DNA of 64,000 bases from an uncultured Alphaproteobacteria bacterium. GTDB lineage: Bacteria; Pseudomonadota; Alphaproteobacteria; Micavibrionales; Micavibrionaceae. This document shows, piece after piece, positions 13,275 through 23,011 of the stretch. Where the stretch lies: the NCBI GenBank assembly GCA_937934135.1, contig CALHAW010000023.1, positions 1 to 64,000 of the forward strand. Reading direction: 5' to 3'. The number at the start of each line of letters is the position of its first letter. The stretch's first letter is position 1. The notes below the pieces were generated by a model. It worked only from the letters and a program-made list of their open reading frames with translations. It ran no database searches and was not told the origin of the DNA. Both the position numbers and the translations under genes were made by a program.

Positions 13275-15656
13275 ATGAAATTTACACTCAGTTGGCTCAA
13301 AGAGCATCTCGACACAAACGCTTCATTAAATGACATTACTGGCAAGGTCACCGCGCTGGGGTTGGAGCTGGAAGGGGTTGAAGACCCGACGGAGAAATTT
13401 GCGCCTTTTAAGGTTGCTCATGTTGTTAGTGCGGAGCAACATCCAGATGCTGATCGTTTGCGTGTCTGTCAGGTCGATACGGGCAGTGAAGTAATCCAAG
13501 TTGTCTGCGGTGCGCCCAATGCACGTACGGGTATGAAAGCAATTTTTGCACCTGCTGGGTCATACGTACCAGGAACGGATATGGTGCTTAAAAAAGGCAA
13601 AATCCGCGGTGAGGAATCCAACGGCATGTTGGTGTCTGAACGCGAAATGGGTTTGTCTGATGAGCATGATGGCATTATTGATCTGTCTGAAGATACGGCA
13701 ATAGGTACGCCTTTTTCCGATGTTTTTGCCATGAATGATCCGGTGATTGATATTGCTCTCACGCCAGATCGTGGCGATTGCGCCGGTATACGCGGTATTG
13801 CACGTGATTTGGCCGCGGCGGGAATGGGAACACTTAAACCGTTAAAAGCGCCCTCTTATAAAGAAAGCGGGAAATCTTCTATTGGCGTTAATATTGATGC
13901 GGCAGCGCAATGCCCACTTTTCATGGGATGCCTCGTTAAAGATGTTGAAAACAAGGAATCGCCAACATGGATGCAAAACCGCCTGAAGGCTGTTGGTTTG
14001 CGGCCCATTTCGGCGCTGGTCGATATTACCAACTATATGTCGCTGGATCTTTGTCGTCCGCTTCATGTGTATGATGCGGATTTGGTGAAGGGCGATATTA
14101 CTGTACGTCTTTCAAAGGAGGGTGAGGAATTTGATGCGCTGAATGATAAATCGTATATAATCCGCGAAGGGCAAACGGCGATCACGGATGAAAGCGGTAT
14201 TCTTGGACTTGGCGGAATTGTTGGTGGTGTCTCAACAGGATGCACGGAAACCACAAAAAATGTTTTCATTGAATGTGCGTATTTTGATCCGATGACGGTC
14301 GCCCGTACAGGGCGTGATTTGCAAATTGATTCTGATGCGCGCTATCGCTTTGAACGCGGGGTTGATCGTGAATTTACGGTTGAAGCCATTAAAATCGCTG
14401 CGCAACTGGTGATTGATATTTGCGGTGGTGAAGCATCCGAAGTCGTACAAGCGGGTAGTGTTCCTGACTGGAAGAAGGAAATTGAATTTGACCCGGCCTA
14501 TACCAAAAAATTATCTGGTATGGATGTGCCTGCGGACAAGCAGGTCTCAATTCTTGATAGCTTGGGTTTTGTTATTAATGGATCAAAAGTAACGCCGCCC
14601 TCATGGCGTCATGATGTTGAAGGCAAGGCGGATTTGGTTGAAGAAGTGATCCGTGTGATTGGATATGATCATATTGATGCCGTTTCTGTGCGCTCTAATA
14701 ATACGGTTTCTGACAGTGCAGAGACAAAAAATATTACCCGTATGCGCGGCGCACGTACAGCGCTTGCAGCGCGGGGTTTGCACGAATGCGTGACATGGTC
14801 TTTCATGCCAAAGGGGCTAGCCGCGGAATTTGGCTCAAACGATAATGGCCTCACTTTGACTAATCCTATTAGCAACGATCTTGACCAAATGCGTCCCAGT
14901 ATTTTACCAAACCTAATGACAGCCGCGCTGATGAATGCCGATAAAGGCAATGATGATGCGATGTTGTTTGAAGTGGGTCCTGTCTTTGAAACTGCAAAAA
15001 CTGATGGACAGCGCACCCATGCGGCGGGTATTCGTTACGGTCAACAAGGAGAGAAGCATTGGAGTGGTGAAAACGCGAACCGCGCCCATGATGTTTATGA
15101 TGTAAAAGCAGACGTGATTGCGGCGTTGACCGCGGCGGGTGTTGCGACAGTTAATCTTCAAACAGCACGTGAGGCTTCGGACTATTTTCACCCTGGGCGC
15201 TCCGCCGTTTTAAAACAAGGACGCAATGTACTCGCTCAATTTGGAGAAGTGCATCCTGCTATTTTAGATCACATGGATATCAAAGCGAATATTGTTGCAT
15301 TTGAAGTCTTTCTCGATAATATCCCTTCGGCTAAGAAAAAAGGCACGTCCAAAAAACTCCTTCATCTTTCACAATTTCAATCTGTAACCCGTGATTTCGC
15401 GTTTATTGTGGATGAAAATGTTGAAGTTGAACAAATTGTCCGCGCCGCTAAAAATGCAGAGCGCAATCTTATTGATTCCGTCTCTGTTTTTGATGTTTAT
15501 CAAGGCAAGGGGGTTGATGAAGGCAAAAAATCTATTGCGATTAATGTACGCATACAGCCCGTGAAACAAACACTGACAGATGCGGAAATTGAAGGCATCA
15601 GTCAAAAAATTATCGATGCCGTCGCGGCAAAGACAGGCGCGGTATTGAGAGGGTAG
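13275..15656 (+). CDS. pheT: Phenylalanyl-tRNA synthetase beta subunit
   Basis: This is the partner of PheS for tRNA-Phe charging, with editing of Tyr-tRNA-Phe. Length 793 is normal. In order: an N-terminal tRNA-binding (EMAP-like) domain at about 40-150 (FKVAHVVSAEQHPDADRLRVCQVDTG), the B3/B4 editing domain at about 210-400 (RPISALVDITNYMSLDLCRPLHVYDAD), B5 (ADLVEEVIRVIGYDHI), the core catalytic-like domain and the C-terminal anticodon-binding FDX-ACB domain (LSQFQSVTRDFAFIVDENVEVEQI). It starts 12 bases after the GNAT gene, within the same operon. Confidence 0.97.
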   Translation: MKFTLSWLKEHLDTNASLNDITGKVTALGLELEGVEDPTEKFAPFKVAHVVSAEQHPDADRLRVCQVDTGSEVIQVVCGAPNARTGMKAIFAPAGSYVPGTDMVLKKGKIRGEESNGMLVSEREMGLSDEHDGIIDLSEDTAIGTPFSDVFAMNDPVIDIALTPDRGDCAGIRGIARDLAAAGMGTLKPLKAPSYKESGKSSIGVNIDAAAQCPLFMGCLVKDVENKESPTWMQNRLKAVGLRPISALVDITNYMSLDLCRPLHVYDADLVKGDITVRLSKEGEEFDALNDKSYIIREGQTAITDESGILGLGGIVGGVSTGCTETTKNVFIECAYFDPMTVARTGRDLQIDSDARYRFERGVDREFTVEAIKIAAQLVIDICGGEASEVVQAGSVPDWKKEIEFDPAYTKKLSGMDVPADKQVSILDSLGFVINGSKVTPPSWRHDVEGKADLVEEVIRVIGYDHIDAVSVRSNNTVSDSAETKNITRMRGARTALAARGLHECVTWSFMPKGLAAEFGSNDNGLTLTNPISNDLDQMRPSILPNLMTAALMNADKGNDDAMLFEVGPVFETAKTDGQRTHAAGIRYGQQGEKHWSGENANRAHDVYDVKADVIAALTAAGVATVNLQTAREASDYFHPGRSAVLKQGRNVLAQFGEVHPAILDHMDIKANIVAFEVFLDNIPSAKKKGTSKKLLHLSQFQSVTRDFAFIVDENVEVEQIVRAAKNAERNLIDSVSVFDVYQGKGVDEGKKSIAINVRIQPVKQTLTDAEIEGISQKIIDAVAAKTGAVLRG

Positions 15657-15658
15657 AT

Positions 15659-17332
15659 TTACTTCCCCAATTCCTCTGCCACAATATCCTTACGGCTGAG
15701 CTTGCCGATCATGGTTTTGGGTAGGGGGTCATTGCGAAATTCAATGCGTTTGGGCATTTCCATGGTTGATATTTTATCACTTAGGAATTTTTTTAGATCT
15801 TCGGCGGTTAATTCGCGCCCGTCTTTTTTCTTAATCCATGCTTTGACAATTTCACCGCGTTGCTTATCAGGTAATCCGGCGACAATGCATTCTTCGACCG
15901 AAGGGTGCAGATAAATTGCCTCTTCGACATTACGGGGGTACACATTATATCCGTTGGTGATGATCATATCTTTGATGCGGTCGACAATGAAGAAATACCC
16001 ATCTTCATCCATCACAGCAATGTCGCCTGTATGCAAACGGTCACCGTCGCGTAATGTTTTTTCATTATCCTCAGGACGTTTCCAATAGCCCTTCATAACT
16101 TGTGGGCCGCGCGCGCATAATTCCCCACGTTCCCCAACGCCAACATGCTTCCCTGTTTCATGGTCAATAATTTCAATAATAGTTTGCGGAAACGGCAACC
16201 CGATAGAGCCTGCCTTATTTTTTCCTTCACGCGGGTTACAGCACAGAACGGGGGAGCTTTCCGTTAAGCCGTACCCTTCGACGACCACTGCACCTGTTTT
16301 GGATTCAAATTTTTTCTTTACTTCAACGGGAAGCGGCGCGCCGCCAGAAATACAAAATTTGAGTGAAGATAAATCAAAGTTTTTTAATTTTTTATGGTTG
16401 TTAATGCCATTATAAATTGCCGGAACAGCAGGGAATATCGTTGGTTTTTTGGTCTGGATTAATTTCAATGTTTGATCCAACTCAAAACGGGGCAGGGCAA
16501 TAATTTCCATTGCCTTGCGTACAGCCATATTCATCACGGCGGTCATGGCAAAAACATGGAAGAAAGGAATAACGCCGAGCATTTTTTCTTCACCATCTGC
16601 ACAACCCAGCCACATGCTCGCTTGCTCCGCATTGGCGGAAATATTTGCATGTGTTAGCATCGCACCTTTGGGTAGACCTGTTGTGCCGCCTGTATATTGA
16701 TAAAGCGCAATATCTTCATGTGGATTAATATCGACCTGTTCGTACGTGCCATCATTATCAATTAAGGCTTCATAGCGTAAAATGCGCCGTGTTTCGGGAA
16801 TGTTTGCCAGTTCTTTACCCTTGATCAGTTTAAATAACAGGCTTTTGGGAAAAGGAAGCATATCCGTAAAACTTGCAACCACCAGCTGCTTTAAACGGGT
16901 ATGACTTAACATGGGTTCAATTTTTCCAAATAAAATTTCAAGATCCGCCGTAATAATCGTTTCAGTTTCACTATCTTCAATCATATTTTCCAATTCTGCT
17001 TTTGCATAAAGTGGATTGTAATTAACAGCCGTTGCCCCAATCCGCATCAACGCATAATAAGCAATAAGGAAAAGGGGGCAGTTGGGTAAGAAAATACCAA
17101 CCTTATCGCCTTTTTTGACGCCATTTTCCTGCAACCCTTTCGCAAATTTTTTCGTAGCAATATCAATTTCTTGCCATGTTTGTTTTGCCCCTAAAAAATC
17201 AAAAGCGGGCTTATCACCATATTTTGCGGCGGTTTCATCAAGGAAGCGTGCCACGGGAGCCGCAGGAACATCGGCGTTCCATGAAATATCTTCAGGGTAT
17301 TGGTCAATCCATGGATGTTGTGTCTGTGTCAT
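15659..17332 (-). CDS. fadD: Long-chain fatty acid-CoA ligase
   Basis: It activates fatty acids to acyl-CoA through acyl-AMP. The ANL-superfamily signatures are present: YTGGTTGLPKGAMLTHANI (P-loop, about 220), GYGLTESSPV (about 345), LHTGDIAVMDEDGYFFIVDRIKDMIITNGYNVYPRNVEE (about 430-470) and the C-terminal lysine region PKTMIGKLSRKDIV. Length 557 is typical of FadD. I use the ATG at 17332 (MTQTQHPW) because GAGG lies 7 bases upstream; the track start 17344 would need TTG. It is convergent with pheT, with 2 bases between stops. It is divergent from the cold-shock gene across a gap with an inverted repeat. The acyl-CoA dehydrogenase at 27246 would act on its products. Confidence 0.92.
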   Translation of the reverse strand: MTQTQHPWIDQYPEDISWNADVPAAPVARFLDETAAKYGDKPAFDFLGAKQTWQEIDIATKKFAKGLQENGVKKGDKVGIFLPNCPLFLIAYYALMRIGATAVNYNPLYAKAELENMIEDSETETIITADLEILFGKIEPMLSHTRLKQLVVASFTDMLPFPKSLLFKLIKGKELANIPETRRILRYEALIDNDGTYEQVDINPHEDIALYQYTGGTTGLPKGAMLTHANISANAEQASMWLGCADGEEKMLGVIPFFHVFAMTAVMNMAVRKAMEIIALPRFELDQTLKLIQTKKPTIFPAVPAIYNGINNHKKLKNFDLSSLKFCISGGAPLPVEVKKKFESKTGAVVVEGYGLTESSPVLCCNPREGKNKAGSIGLPFPQTIIEIIDHETGKHVGVGERGELCARGPQVMKGYWKRPEDNEKTLRDGDRLHTGDIAVMDEDGYFFIVDRIKDMIITNGYNVYPRNVEEAIYLHPSVEECIVAGLPDKQRGEIVKAWIKKKDGRELTAEDLKKFLSDKISTMEMPKRIEFRNDPLPKTMIGKLSRKDIVAEELGK

Positions 17333-17370
17333 CGTGCGCCTCAAGATTTTAGAGTGATTGGAATTATATT

Positions 17371-17394
17371 ACCCTATTATAGCGCAAATAGGGT
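17371..17394. promoter_or_regulatory. Inverted repeat in the fadD / cold-shock gap
   Basis: ACCCTATT and AATAGGGT form a perfect 8-base inverted repeat with an 8-base centre, 39 bases upstream of the fadD ATG. The genes on both sides point outward, so it is not a terminator; an operator (for example for an acyl-CoA-responsive repressor) is the simplest reading. This is inference from position only. Confidence 0.45.
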
Positions 17395-17529
17395 GTGTCA
17401 AAAAGAAAAACAAATTATGGTAGCAACCAAATGTTAGCATCTCATATGTTAAGAAAATATAGAATTTTCTTTATTTTATGGCTTTATATCGTGTAATAAT
17501 AAAGGGAAGTCCAATTTAAGGTTTTTATT

Positions 17530-18069
17530 GTGAATACAGAAGCCCTCATCGCCGAACAACATGATCCAGAAAGCGAACCTGTTCGCTCTTCTATTAAATG
17601 GTTTAATACAACAAAAGGCTTTGGCTTTGCCGTGCCAGAAGAAGACCCGTGCGATGCGTTTGTTCACATCACAACTCTGCAAGATGCAGGAATTACCGAC
17701 CTTGGTGAAGGGGCGATTATTTCCTGTCATGTTGTGAAAGGGCCAAAGGGCGCACTTGTTACAAAAGTTGATGGTTTGATTGAAATTGGTGAAAACCCGA
17801 CCCCTATTACTTTTCGTATTGATCCGGAAGAAAAAAGTGAAACCGTTTCAATGAAAGGGACAGTGAAATGGTATAAACCAGATAAAGGGTTTGGCTTTAT
17901 TATCCCTGAAGATGGTCAAAAAGATATTTTTATTCATAAGAGCTGTTTGGAACGCCATGGTATGGACTCTTTATTTCCTGGCCAACAAGTACAAATGGAT
18001 ATTCGTGAAGTGGCTAAAGGGCGTGAGGTTGCTTCTATTCAACCCGTTAGTGCTTCGGGGGCTTCCTAA
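17530..18069 (+). CDS. Cold-shock protein with two cold-shock domains
   Basis: It has two CSDs in one chain, a form common in alphaproteobacteria. CSD1 (about 17-85) reads SSIKWFNTTKGFGFAVPEEDPCDAFVHITTL and CSD2 (about 112-175) reads GTVKWYKPDKGFGFIIPEDGQKDIFIHKSCLERHG. Each keeps RNP1-like KGFGF and RNP2-like (FVHI/FIHK). Such proteins bind single-stranded RNA or DNA and act as RNA chaperones or stress regulators. The start is GTG at 17530, 8 bases after AAGG. The AT-rich 5' region of about 130 bases may carry temperature-responsive structure, which I could not resolve. It is convergent with the RND transporter gene. Confidence 0.92.
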   Translation: MNTEALIAEQHDPESEPVRSSIKWFNTTKGFGFAVPEEDPCDAFVHITTLQDAGITDLGEGAIISCHVVKGPKGALVTKVDGLIEIGENPTPITFRIDPEEKSETVSMKGTVKWYKPDKGFGFIIPEDGQKDIFIHKSCLERHGMDSLFPGQQVQMDIREVAKGREVASIQPVSASGAS

Positions 18070-18078
18070 ACTTTCCTT

Positions 18079-21000
18079 TTACTTCTTAAAAGTAAATAAC
18101 CTCTTTTTCAATTTTCCTGCTTTTTCCCGCATCATGAGCGCACAAGGCGTAACCAAAAGCGTGAGAATAGTCGAAAATGTAAGCCCATAAACAATCGCCG
18201 TAGAAAGCTGTACCCACCATTGCGTTGATGGTCCACCAATGGAAATTTCTCGCCCGACAAAATCAATGTTCATCTGAAGTACCATCGGCGTTAACCCCAG
18301 AACGGTTGTGACCGTGGTTAATAAAACAGGGCGTAGGCGCTGCGCCCCCGTCAGCATAATAGAGTCATATATTTCTAACCCCCGTGCCCGATATGTATCG
18401 TACGTATCAATTAGAACAATATTATTATTGACCACAATTCCCGCAAGGGCGATGACGCCAATTCCTGACATCACGATGCCAAAGGGTTGTTGTGTAATTA
18501 ATAATCCAATCATCACCCCAATGGTTGACATGACAACGGCGAATAAAATAAGAAAGGCGCCGTAAAAATTATTGAACTGCGTGACCAAAATAACTGCCAT
18601 CGCAAACAGCGCAATCATAAAGGCTTTCATAAGGAAGTTTTGTGCCTCGCGTTGATCTTCATCTTCTCCCGTAAAGGTGATAGTGGCACGTGGATCTAAT
18701 TTATCACTATTATCAATTAGCCATTTTTTAAAGGTGACAACCTTATCATTAATGTTTGCCCCTTCTTTCAAATTTGCTTTAACGGTAAAAAGGCGTTTTT
18801 GATCTTTACGGTCAATCGTCCCAACAGCAGGTTTGGGAACGCGATTCACAAAATTACTGATCGGGATGGAACCATTGGTATTTTCAATGCGTATATCGTC
18901 TAAGCGATCTAATGTTCTGTCTGCGGCTTCGTGGCGGATGACAATATCTACTTCATCTTCTGCGCCGTCGGGGCGGTAATCACTGACTTTTAGACCATTG
19001 GTGACCATGCGGACGTAATCCCCAACAATAGAAACATCAATGCCAAACTTGGATGCTTGTGCGCGGTCAATCTCTAATTCCCACTCAATACCGGGCAGGG
19101 GGCGACTATCTTCTAGGTCAATGACATCGGGATCAGTTTCTAATTGATGACGAATAAGCTCAACAATGGCAGGTAAGGCTTCGGGGAAATCACTACCAAT
19201 TTCAATTTGAATGTCTTTGCCCGACGGCGGGCCTTCTTGTTGTTCTTGGGTTTCTACTAAAATCCCTGCAATGTCTTCTGTTCTTGCGCGCACTTCTTGC
19301 AAAATTTCAAGGGCAGGGCGGCGCATTGTCCAACCTTCAAATTCCAATGTTATTTTACCAATCACATCTTCTGCAATATCATCATTGCCTTCTTGGTTTT
19401 GTTTGCCGGATTCTGTATAAAAAACCTTAATTCCATCGATGGTTAAAATTCTATCCTCAACTGTACGTACTAGGGTATCTTGTTCATTAATGGATAAATT
19501 GCCGCGCGCATGAATAAGCACACTGGCGGCTTTGGGTTCAATGGATGGAAAAAATTCTACCCCGCGCCCCAACGCACCATAAAGTATCTGTACGCCTATA
19601 AGAATAAGAACAATAGAAAGTAAAATAAGCCCTGGAATTTTTAGGAATAATGCCAATAAATTGGTGTAAAGCTTAATTGGCCCTTTTAGCGCTTTGATAT
19701 CTTCTAATGTCTCTAATCGTTTAACAGGGCCATTTGATTTTTGCTTCCTGCCTAAAAACGTGCCAATGGTTGGAACGAAAATAAGCGCAACAATAAGCGA
19801 TGACCCTAAAACTGCAATCAATGTAATGGGCATATATTGCATAAATTGCCCAACAATCCCCGGCCAAAAAAGCAACGGCGCAAAGGCCGCCAATGTGGTT
19901 ACCGTTGATGCGGTGATCGGCCATGCCATACGTTTTGCTGCTTCGGCAAAAGCTTGTTTTCTCGGCAATCCTTCGGAAATTTTGCGGTCCGCAAATTCCA
20001 CCACCACAATCGCCCCATCCACTAACATACCAACAGAAAGAATAAGCCCAAATAATACGACAACATTTACCGTAAGACCCATGATATATAATATTAAAAC
20101 ACCAGAGAGGAAGGCGGAAGGGATCGCAATTCCAACCAATGTAGCAGCGCGCATTCCCATGACGCCAATCAAAACAATCATTACCAATAACACGGCGCTA
20201 ATCATATTATTTTGCAGATCACTTAAACGGCTGCGGATATCATCGGATTCATCAAGAGTATAAATAACACGTACACCTTCAGGCCATCTTACGCTTTCTT
20301 GTGTGACTACATCACGCACGGCCTCAACGGTTTCAATGATATTCTCTCCTGTACGTTTTACGATATTAAGGGCAATGGCGCGTTCTCCATTAATGCGTGC
20401 AAAATTTTCAGGATCTTTAAAAGTGCTTTGGATTTTCGCAACATCCCGCACCAAAATAGTTGAATCGCCATCCGTGCGTAATGGCATATCCATGATGTCG
20501 GTAATATCTTCAAAAAGGCCTGGGACTTTCACGGCGAATCGCCCAACACCCGTATCTAAATTCCCCGCCGCAACTAGGCGGTTAGAGCGTGCAAAAAATT
20601 GAAGTATGTCTGCGCCATTAAGGCCATAGCTCTCTAATAAAGCAGGATCGATAATAATTTCTACCAGTTCTTCACGGTCACCTGTAATATTGGCCTCTAG
20701 GACGGTGCCGACTGATTCAATCTTATCTTGTAAATCTTGTGCAATTTTAACCAGTGTACGTTCTGGCACATCACCGGATAAGGTCACAACCAAAACAGGG
20801 AAAAGGCTAAAATTAACTTCTGATACACTGGGATCGCGGTCAATATTTTCGGGTAATTCGCTCTTGGCTTTATCAACGGCGGTCTGTACGTCATCTAATG
20901 CTTCATCTTTATCAAAACCCGCTTGAAATTCTAATAAGACAAATCCACCGCCAGTATATCCTGATGATTTTAATTCTTTTAATCCCTCGATAGCGCTCAG

Positions 21001-21216
21001 TTCTTGCTCCATCGGTCGTAAGAGCAAGCGTTCGGCATCATCTGGAGATATCCCTTCCAATGCCATGGAAACATAAATAATAGGGACATCAATATCAGGT
21101 GAAGATTCTTTGGGGATTGCGTTATAGGCGTACGCTCCTGCAATCAGCAAGAAGATAAGCATAGAGAGAATGGTTCTGCTTCGTCCCAGTGCGGCATCAA
21201 TAAGGGGCGCAATCAT
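18079..21216 (-). CDS. RND-family efflux transporter, inner-membrane pump
   Basis: At 1045 residues this is full length for an AcrB/MexB-type proton-driven pump. The N-terminal TM1 (RTILSMLIFLLIAGAYAYNAIPKESSPDIDVPIIYV) is followed by a large periplasmic domain. A TM cluster includes VLFGLILSVGMLVDGAIVVVEFADRKISEG (TM4, with the conserved Asp of the proton relay region near VDGAIV). A second periplasmic domain follows and then a last TM cluster ending LRPVLLTTVTTVLGLTPMVL and VTPCALMM. It forms an operon with the adaptor gene upstream (4-base overlap). No outer-membrane factor gene is beside it. The substrate is unknown; the AcrB/D/F-like subgroup with metal or multidrug range is possible. 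Confidence 0.93.
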   Translation of the reverse strand: MIAPLIDAALGRSRTILSMLIFLLIAGAYAYNAIPKESSPDIDVPIIYVSMALEGISPDDAERLLLRPMEQELSAIEGLKELKSSGYTGGGFVLLEFQAGFDKDEALDDVQTAVDKAKSELPENIDRDPSVSEVNFSLFPVLVVTLSGDVPERTLVKIAQDLQDKIESVGTVLEANITGDREELVEIIIDPALLESYGLNGADILQFFARSNRLVAAGNLDTGVGRFAVKVPGLFEDITDIMDMPLRTDGDSTILVRDVAKIQSTFKDPENFARINGERAIALNIVKRTGENIIETVEAVRDVVTQESVRWPEGVRVIYTLDESDDIRSRLSDLQNNMISAVLLVMIVLIGVMGMRAATLVGIAIPSAFLSGVLILYIMGLTVNVVVLFGLILSVGMLVDGAIVVVEFADRKISEGLPRKQAFAEAAKRMAWPITASTVTTLAAFAPLLFWPGIVGQFMQYMPITLIAVLGSSLIVALIFVPTIGTFLGRKQKSNGPVKRLETLEDIKALKGPIKLYTNLLALFLKIPGLILLSIVLILIGVQILYGALGRGVEFFPSIEPKAASVLIHARGNLSINEQDTLVRTVEDRILTIDGIKVFYTESGKQNQEGNDDIAEDVIGKITLEFEGWTMRRPALEILQEVRARTEDIAGILVETQEQQEGPPSGKDIQIEIGSDFPEALPAIVELIRHQLETDPDVIDLEDSRPLPGIEWELEIDRAQASKFGIDVSIVGDYVRMVTNGLKVSDYRPDGAEDEVDIVIRHEAADRTLDRLDDIRIENTNGSIPISNFVNRVPKPAVGTIDRKDQKRLFTVKANLKEGANINDKVVTFKKWLIDNSDKLDPRATITFTGEDEDQREAQNFLMKAFMIALFAMAVILVTQFNNFYGAFLILFAVVMSTIGVMIGLLITQQPFGIVMSGIGVIALAGIVVNNNIVLIDTYDTYRARGLEIYDSIMLTGAQRLRPVLLTTVTTVLGLTPMVLQMNIDFVGREISIGGPSTQWWVQLSTAIVYGLTFSTILTLLVTPCALMMREKAGKLKKRLFTFKK

Positions 21217-22292
21217 GGTGAATTATGACCCTCTTTGACGGGGTTAACCTGCTGTCCGGTGATCACAAATTCTTGCCCTACTGTAATTAAACGGATGGTT
21301 TTGGGCAGGCCAGTAACCCATAAAAACTCCTTCGTGTCTTTTAACAAACGGATAGGTACAAAACGTACAATACCTTCATCACTCACAATTTTAACCCCCA
21401 CTGTTCCGTCATCGGTAAGCGATAGGATAGATGGTGAAATTTTAAAAGCAGACACTTTCTTGGTTGGAATAGATACTGTTGCGGTTAACCCTTCTTTGAT
21501 TGCCATATCATCATTGGCGGCGGTTACTTCAAACGCAAATGTACGTGTTTGTGGACCTGCGGCAGACGCAATAAAACTAACGGTTCCTGTTATATCACGC
21601 CCATCTAAAAATGTGATGTTTGCCATACTGCCTTCTTGCACCTTAACAAGCTGTTTTTCTGTTAGAAACCCTGTTATTTCGATGGGGTTTAAATCTATCA
21701 GATCAACCAGCTCTGTTCCATGGGTCACATAATCTCCCACTTCAACCATTATGTTATTAATTACACCATTAAAGGGGGCGCGAATGACAGTATTGCCTAA
21801 TTCTACCTGCGCCTGTTTCAGGGATGCTTTTGCGCCCTCAAGCGCGGCGCGGGATTCTGCAACACGTACATCTGAACTAAACCCTTTTTCAGATAATTTT
21901 TTGGCCGCCTCATATTGAATTTGACGCTGTTTAATTAATTCTTGAGCCTCTGTCACACGCGCAGCGCGGTCTTTAATGTGTAATTTAGCGAGCAAATCCC
22001 CCTTACGGACATTGTCACCCTTATTCACGGCAAGCGTTGAAATTTGGCCTGCTGTTTCTGCGGCAATAAATACTTGTCGTGCCGCTTGGCTTCGTCCCGT
22101 TACGCTGATGGTGTCGTTTAATGTTTCTGCAGACATTAACTGGATTTGTACAGAGGGTATGTCTGTACCACTTAACTGTTCAGAAGGCAGCGTGGCCTCT
22201 GGCGCGACGCTTTCCTTTGTAAAACTGCCGCTTATCACCCAAAGAACGGCAATAATGGTAATGCAGATCGCAATTAAAATAGATTTTTTCAT
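21213..22292 (-). CDS. RND efflux periplasmic adaptor subunit
   Basis: This membrane-fusion protein links the RND pump to an outer-membrane channel. It has an N-terminal signal/anchor (SILIAICITIIAVLWVISGSF), a biotinyl-lipoyl-like half at about 75-100 (GQISTLAVNKGDNVRKGDLLAKL), an alpha-helical hairpin at about 105-160 (EAQELIKQRQIQYEAAKKLSEKGFSSDVRVAESRAALEGAKASLKQAQVEL), then the second lipoyl half (VIRAPFNGVINNIMVEVGDYVTHGTELVDLIDL) and a beta-barrel domain. Its stop overlaps the pump start by 4 bases. Length 359 is normal. Confidence 0.92.
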   Translation of the reverse strand: MKKSILIAICITIIAVLWVISGSFTKESVAPEATLPSEQLSGTDIPSVQIQLMSAETLNDTISVTGRSQAARQVFIAAETAGQISTLAVNKGDNVRKGDLLAKLHIKDRAARVTEAQELIKQRQIQYEAAKKLSEKGFSSDVRVAESRAALEGAKASLKQAQVELGNTVIRAPFNGVINNIMVEVGDYVTHGTELVDLIDLNPIEITGFLTEKQLVKVQEGSMANITFLDGRDITGTVSFIASAAGPQTRTFAFEVTAANDDMAIKEGLTATVSIPTKKVSAFKISPSILSLTDDGTVGVKIVSDEGIVRFVPIRLLKDTKEFLWVTGLPKTIRLITVGQEFVITGQQVNPVKEGHNSP

Positions 22293-22355
22293 AGCTTTAT
22301 AAAGCCTGAAAACATCAAAAAAGTATAGAGGGAGAAGGGATTAAATATCTGTCAT

Positions 22356-22389
22356 AAAAAAACACCCCTTATTATAGTAATAAGAGATG
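22356..22389 (-). terminator. Intrinsic terminator after gcrA
   Basis: The minus strand reads CATCTCTTATTA, CTA, TAATAAGGGGTG and then TTTTTTT. The 12-base stem contains two G-T pairs. It lies 46 bases after the gcrA stop and before the divergent-looking gap to the RND adaptor gene. Confidence 0.8.
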
Positions 22390-22434
22390 CTTTTAGGAGA
22401 GAAACAAAGTGTTACTTAAAGTTTTAAACGGTTC

Positions 22435-22914
22435 TTAGGCATTTGCTGTTTTAATTTCCAATTCCTGCGGTGGGCCTGCATCTTCGGCAAAATCTTTGGC
22501 GTTCAATTTACGCGCGCGCGAAGTGACTTGGTACGCAATTTCTGCATGCTCGGCGCAATAAGGCGCCCCTTCGATTGAATCATGACCACAGAAAGAAAAA
22601 TCTTCTTCTTGCGGGTCGCCATTAGGCCATCTACACATTTTTTCCCGTAGATCTTCCATTTTCAGCTGCTTGCCCAGGATAATGGGGATTTTCTTGGATG
22701 AACGACGAATGACAGGCGGGCGTGCCTCTTTTTTAATTTTCTTTGTGTTTTGTTGAATAGGGGAAAGACGGCTGGAAAGTTTAAGACGATGTGCCTTACC
22801 AATAACAGCATTACGGGTTACGCCTTCACCAAGTTCTTTTGCAATTTCGGCGGCGGTTCTGCCTTCGCCCCAAAGTTTTTCTAAAACGGCGACGCGGTCT
22901 TCTGTCCAACTCAT
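22435..22914 (-). CDS. gcrA: GcrA cell-cycle regulator
   Basis: GcrA is an alphaproteobacterial transcription factor that works with sigma-70 RNA polymerase at promoters carrying CcrM-methylated GANTC. The N-terminus MSWTEDRVAVLEKLWGEGRTAAEIAKELGEGVTRNAVIGKAHRLKL is the family signature HTH (about 1-45). A basic linker (TKKIKKEARPPVIRRSSKKIP) leads to the sigma-binding C-terminal part with CRWPNGDPQEEDFSFCGHDSIEGAPYCAEHAEIAYQ at about 98-135. Length 159 is close to the Caulobacter protein. Three GANTC sites lie upstream, at 23012, 23025 and 23043. It follows era on the same strand but has its own 175-base gap. Confidence 0.95.
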   Translation of the reverse strand: MSWTEDRVAVLEKLWGEGRTAAEIAKELGEGVTRNAVIGKAHRLKLSSRLSPIQQNTKKIKKEARPPVIRRSSKKIPIILGKQLKMEDLREKMCRWPNGDPQEEDFSFCGHDSIEGAPYCAEHAEIAYQVTSRARKLNAKDFAEDAGPPQELEIKTANA

Positions 22915-23011
22915 AAAACTATTCCTTTTAATAACAAGGCGATGACGTGTTGGTCACTGGCCTGATTATCTTTAATTAATTTTGAAACTAAAAAGACCTT
23001 ATCAAGGGCGT

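Noticed and set aside
19694-20263. 189-residue ORF on the plus strand
   Set aside because: It is antisense to the RND pump gene, with low-complexity Thr/Ile/Asn composition typical of a shadow frame.
22363-22389. CTTATTA...TAATAAG near gcrA, the same 7-mer as in the element leaders
   Set aside because: It is the stem of an ordinary terminator with a T-tail, and the flanking leader motifs (CTGTACC, CGTCGTCG) are absent.
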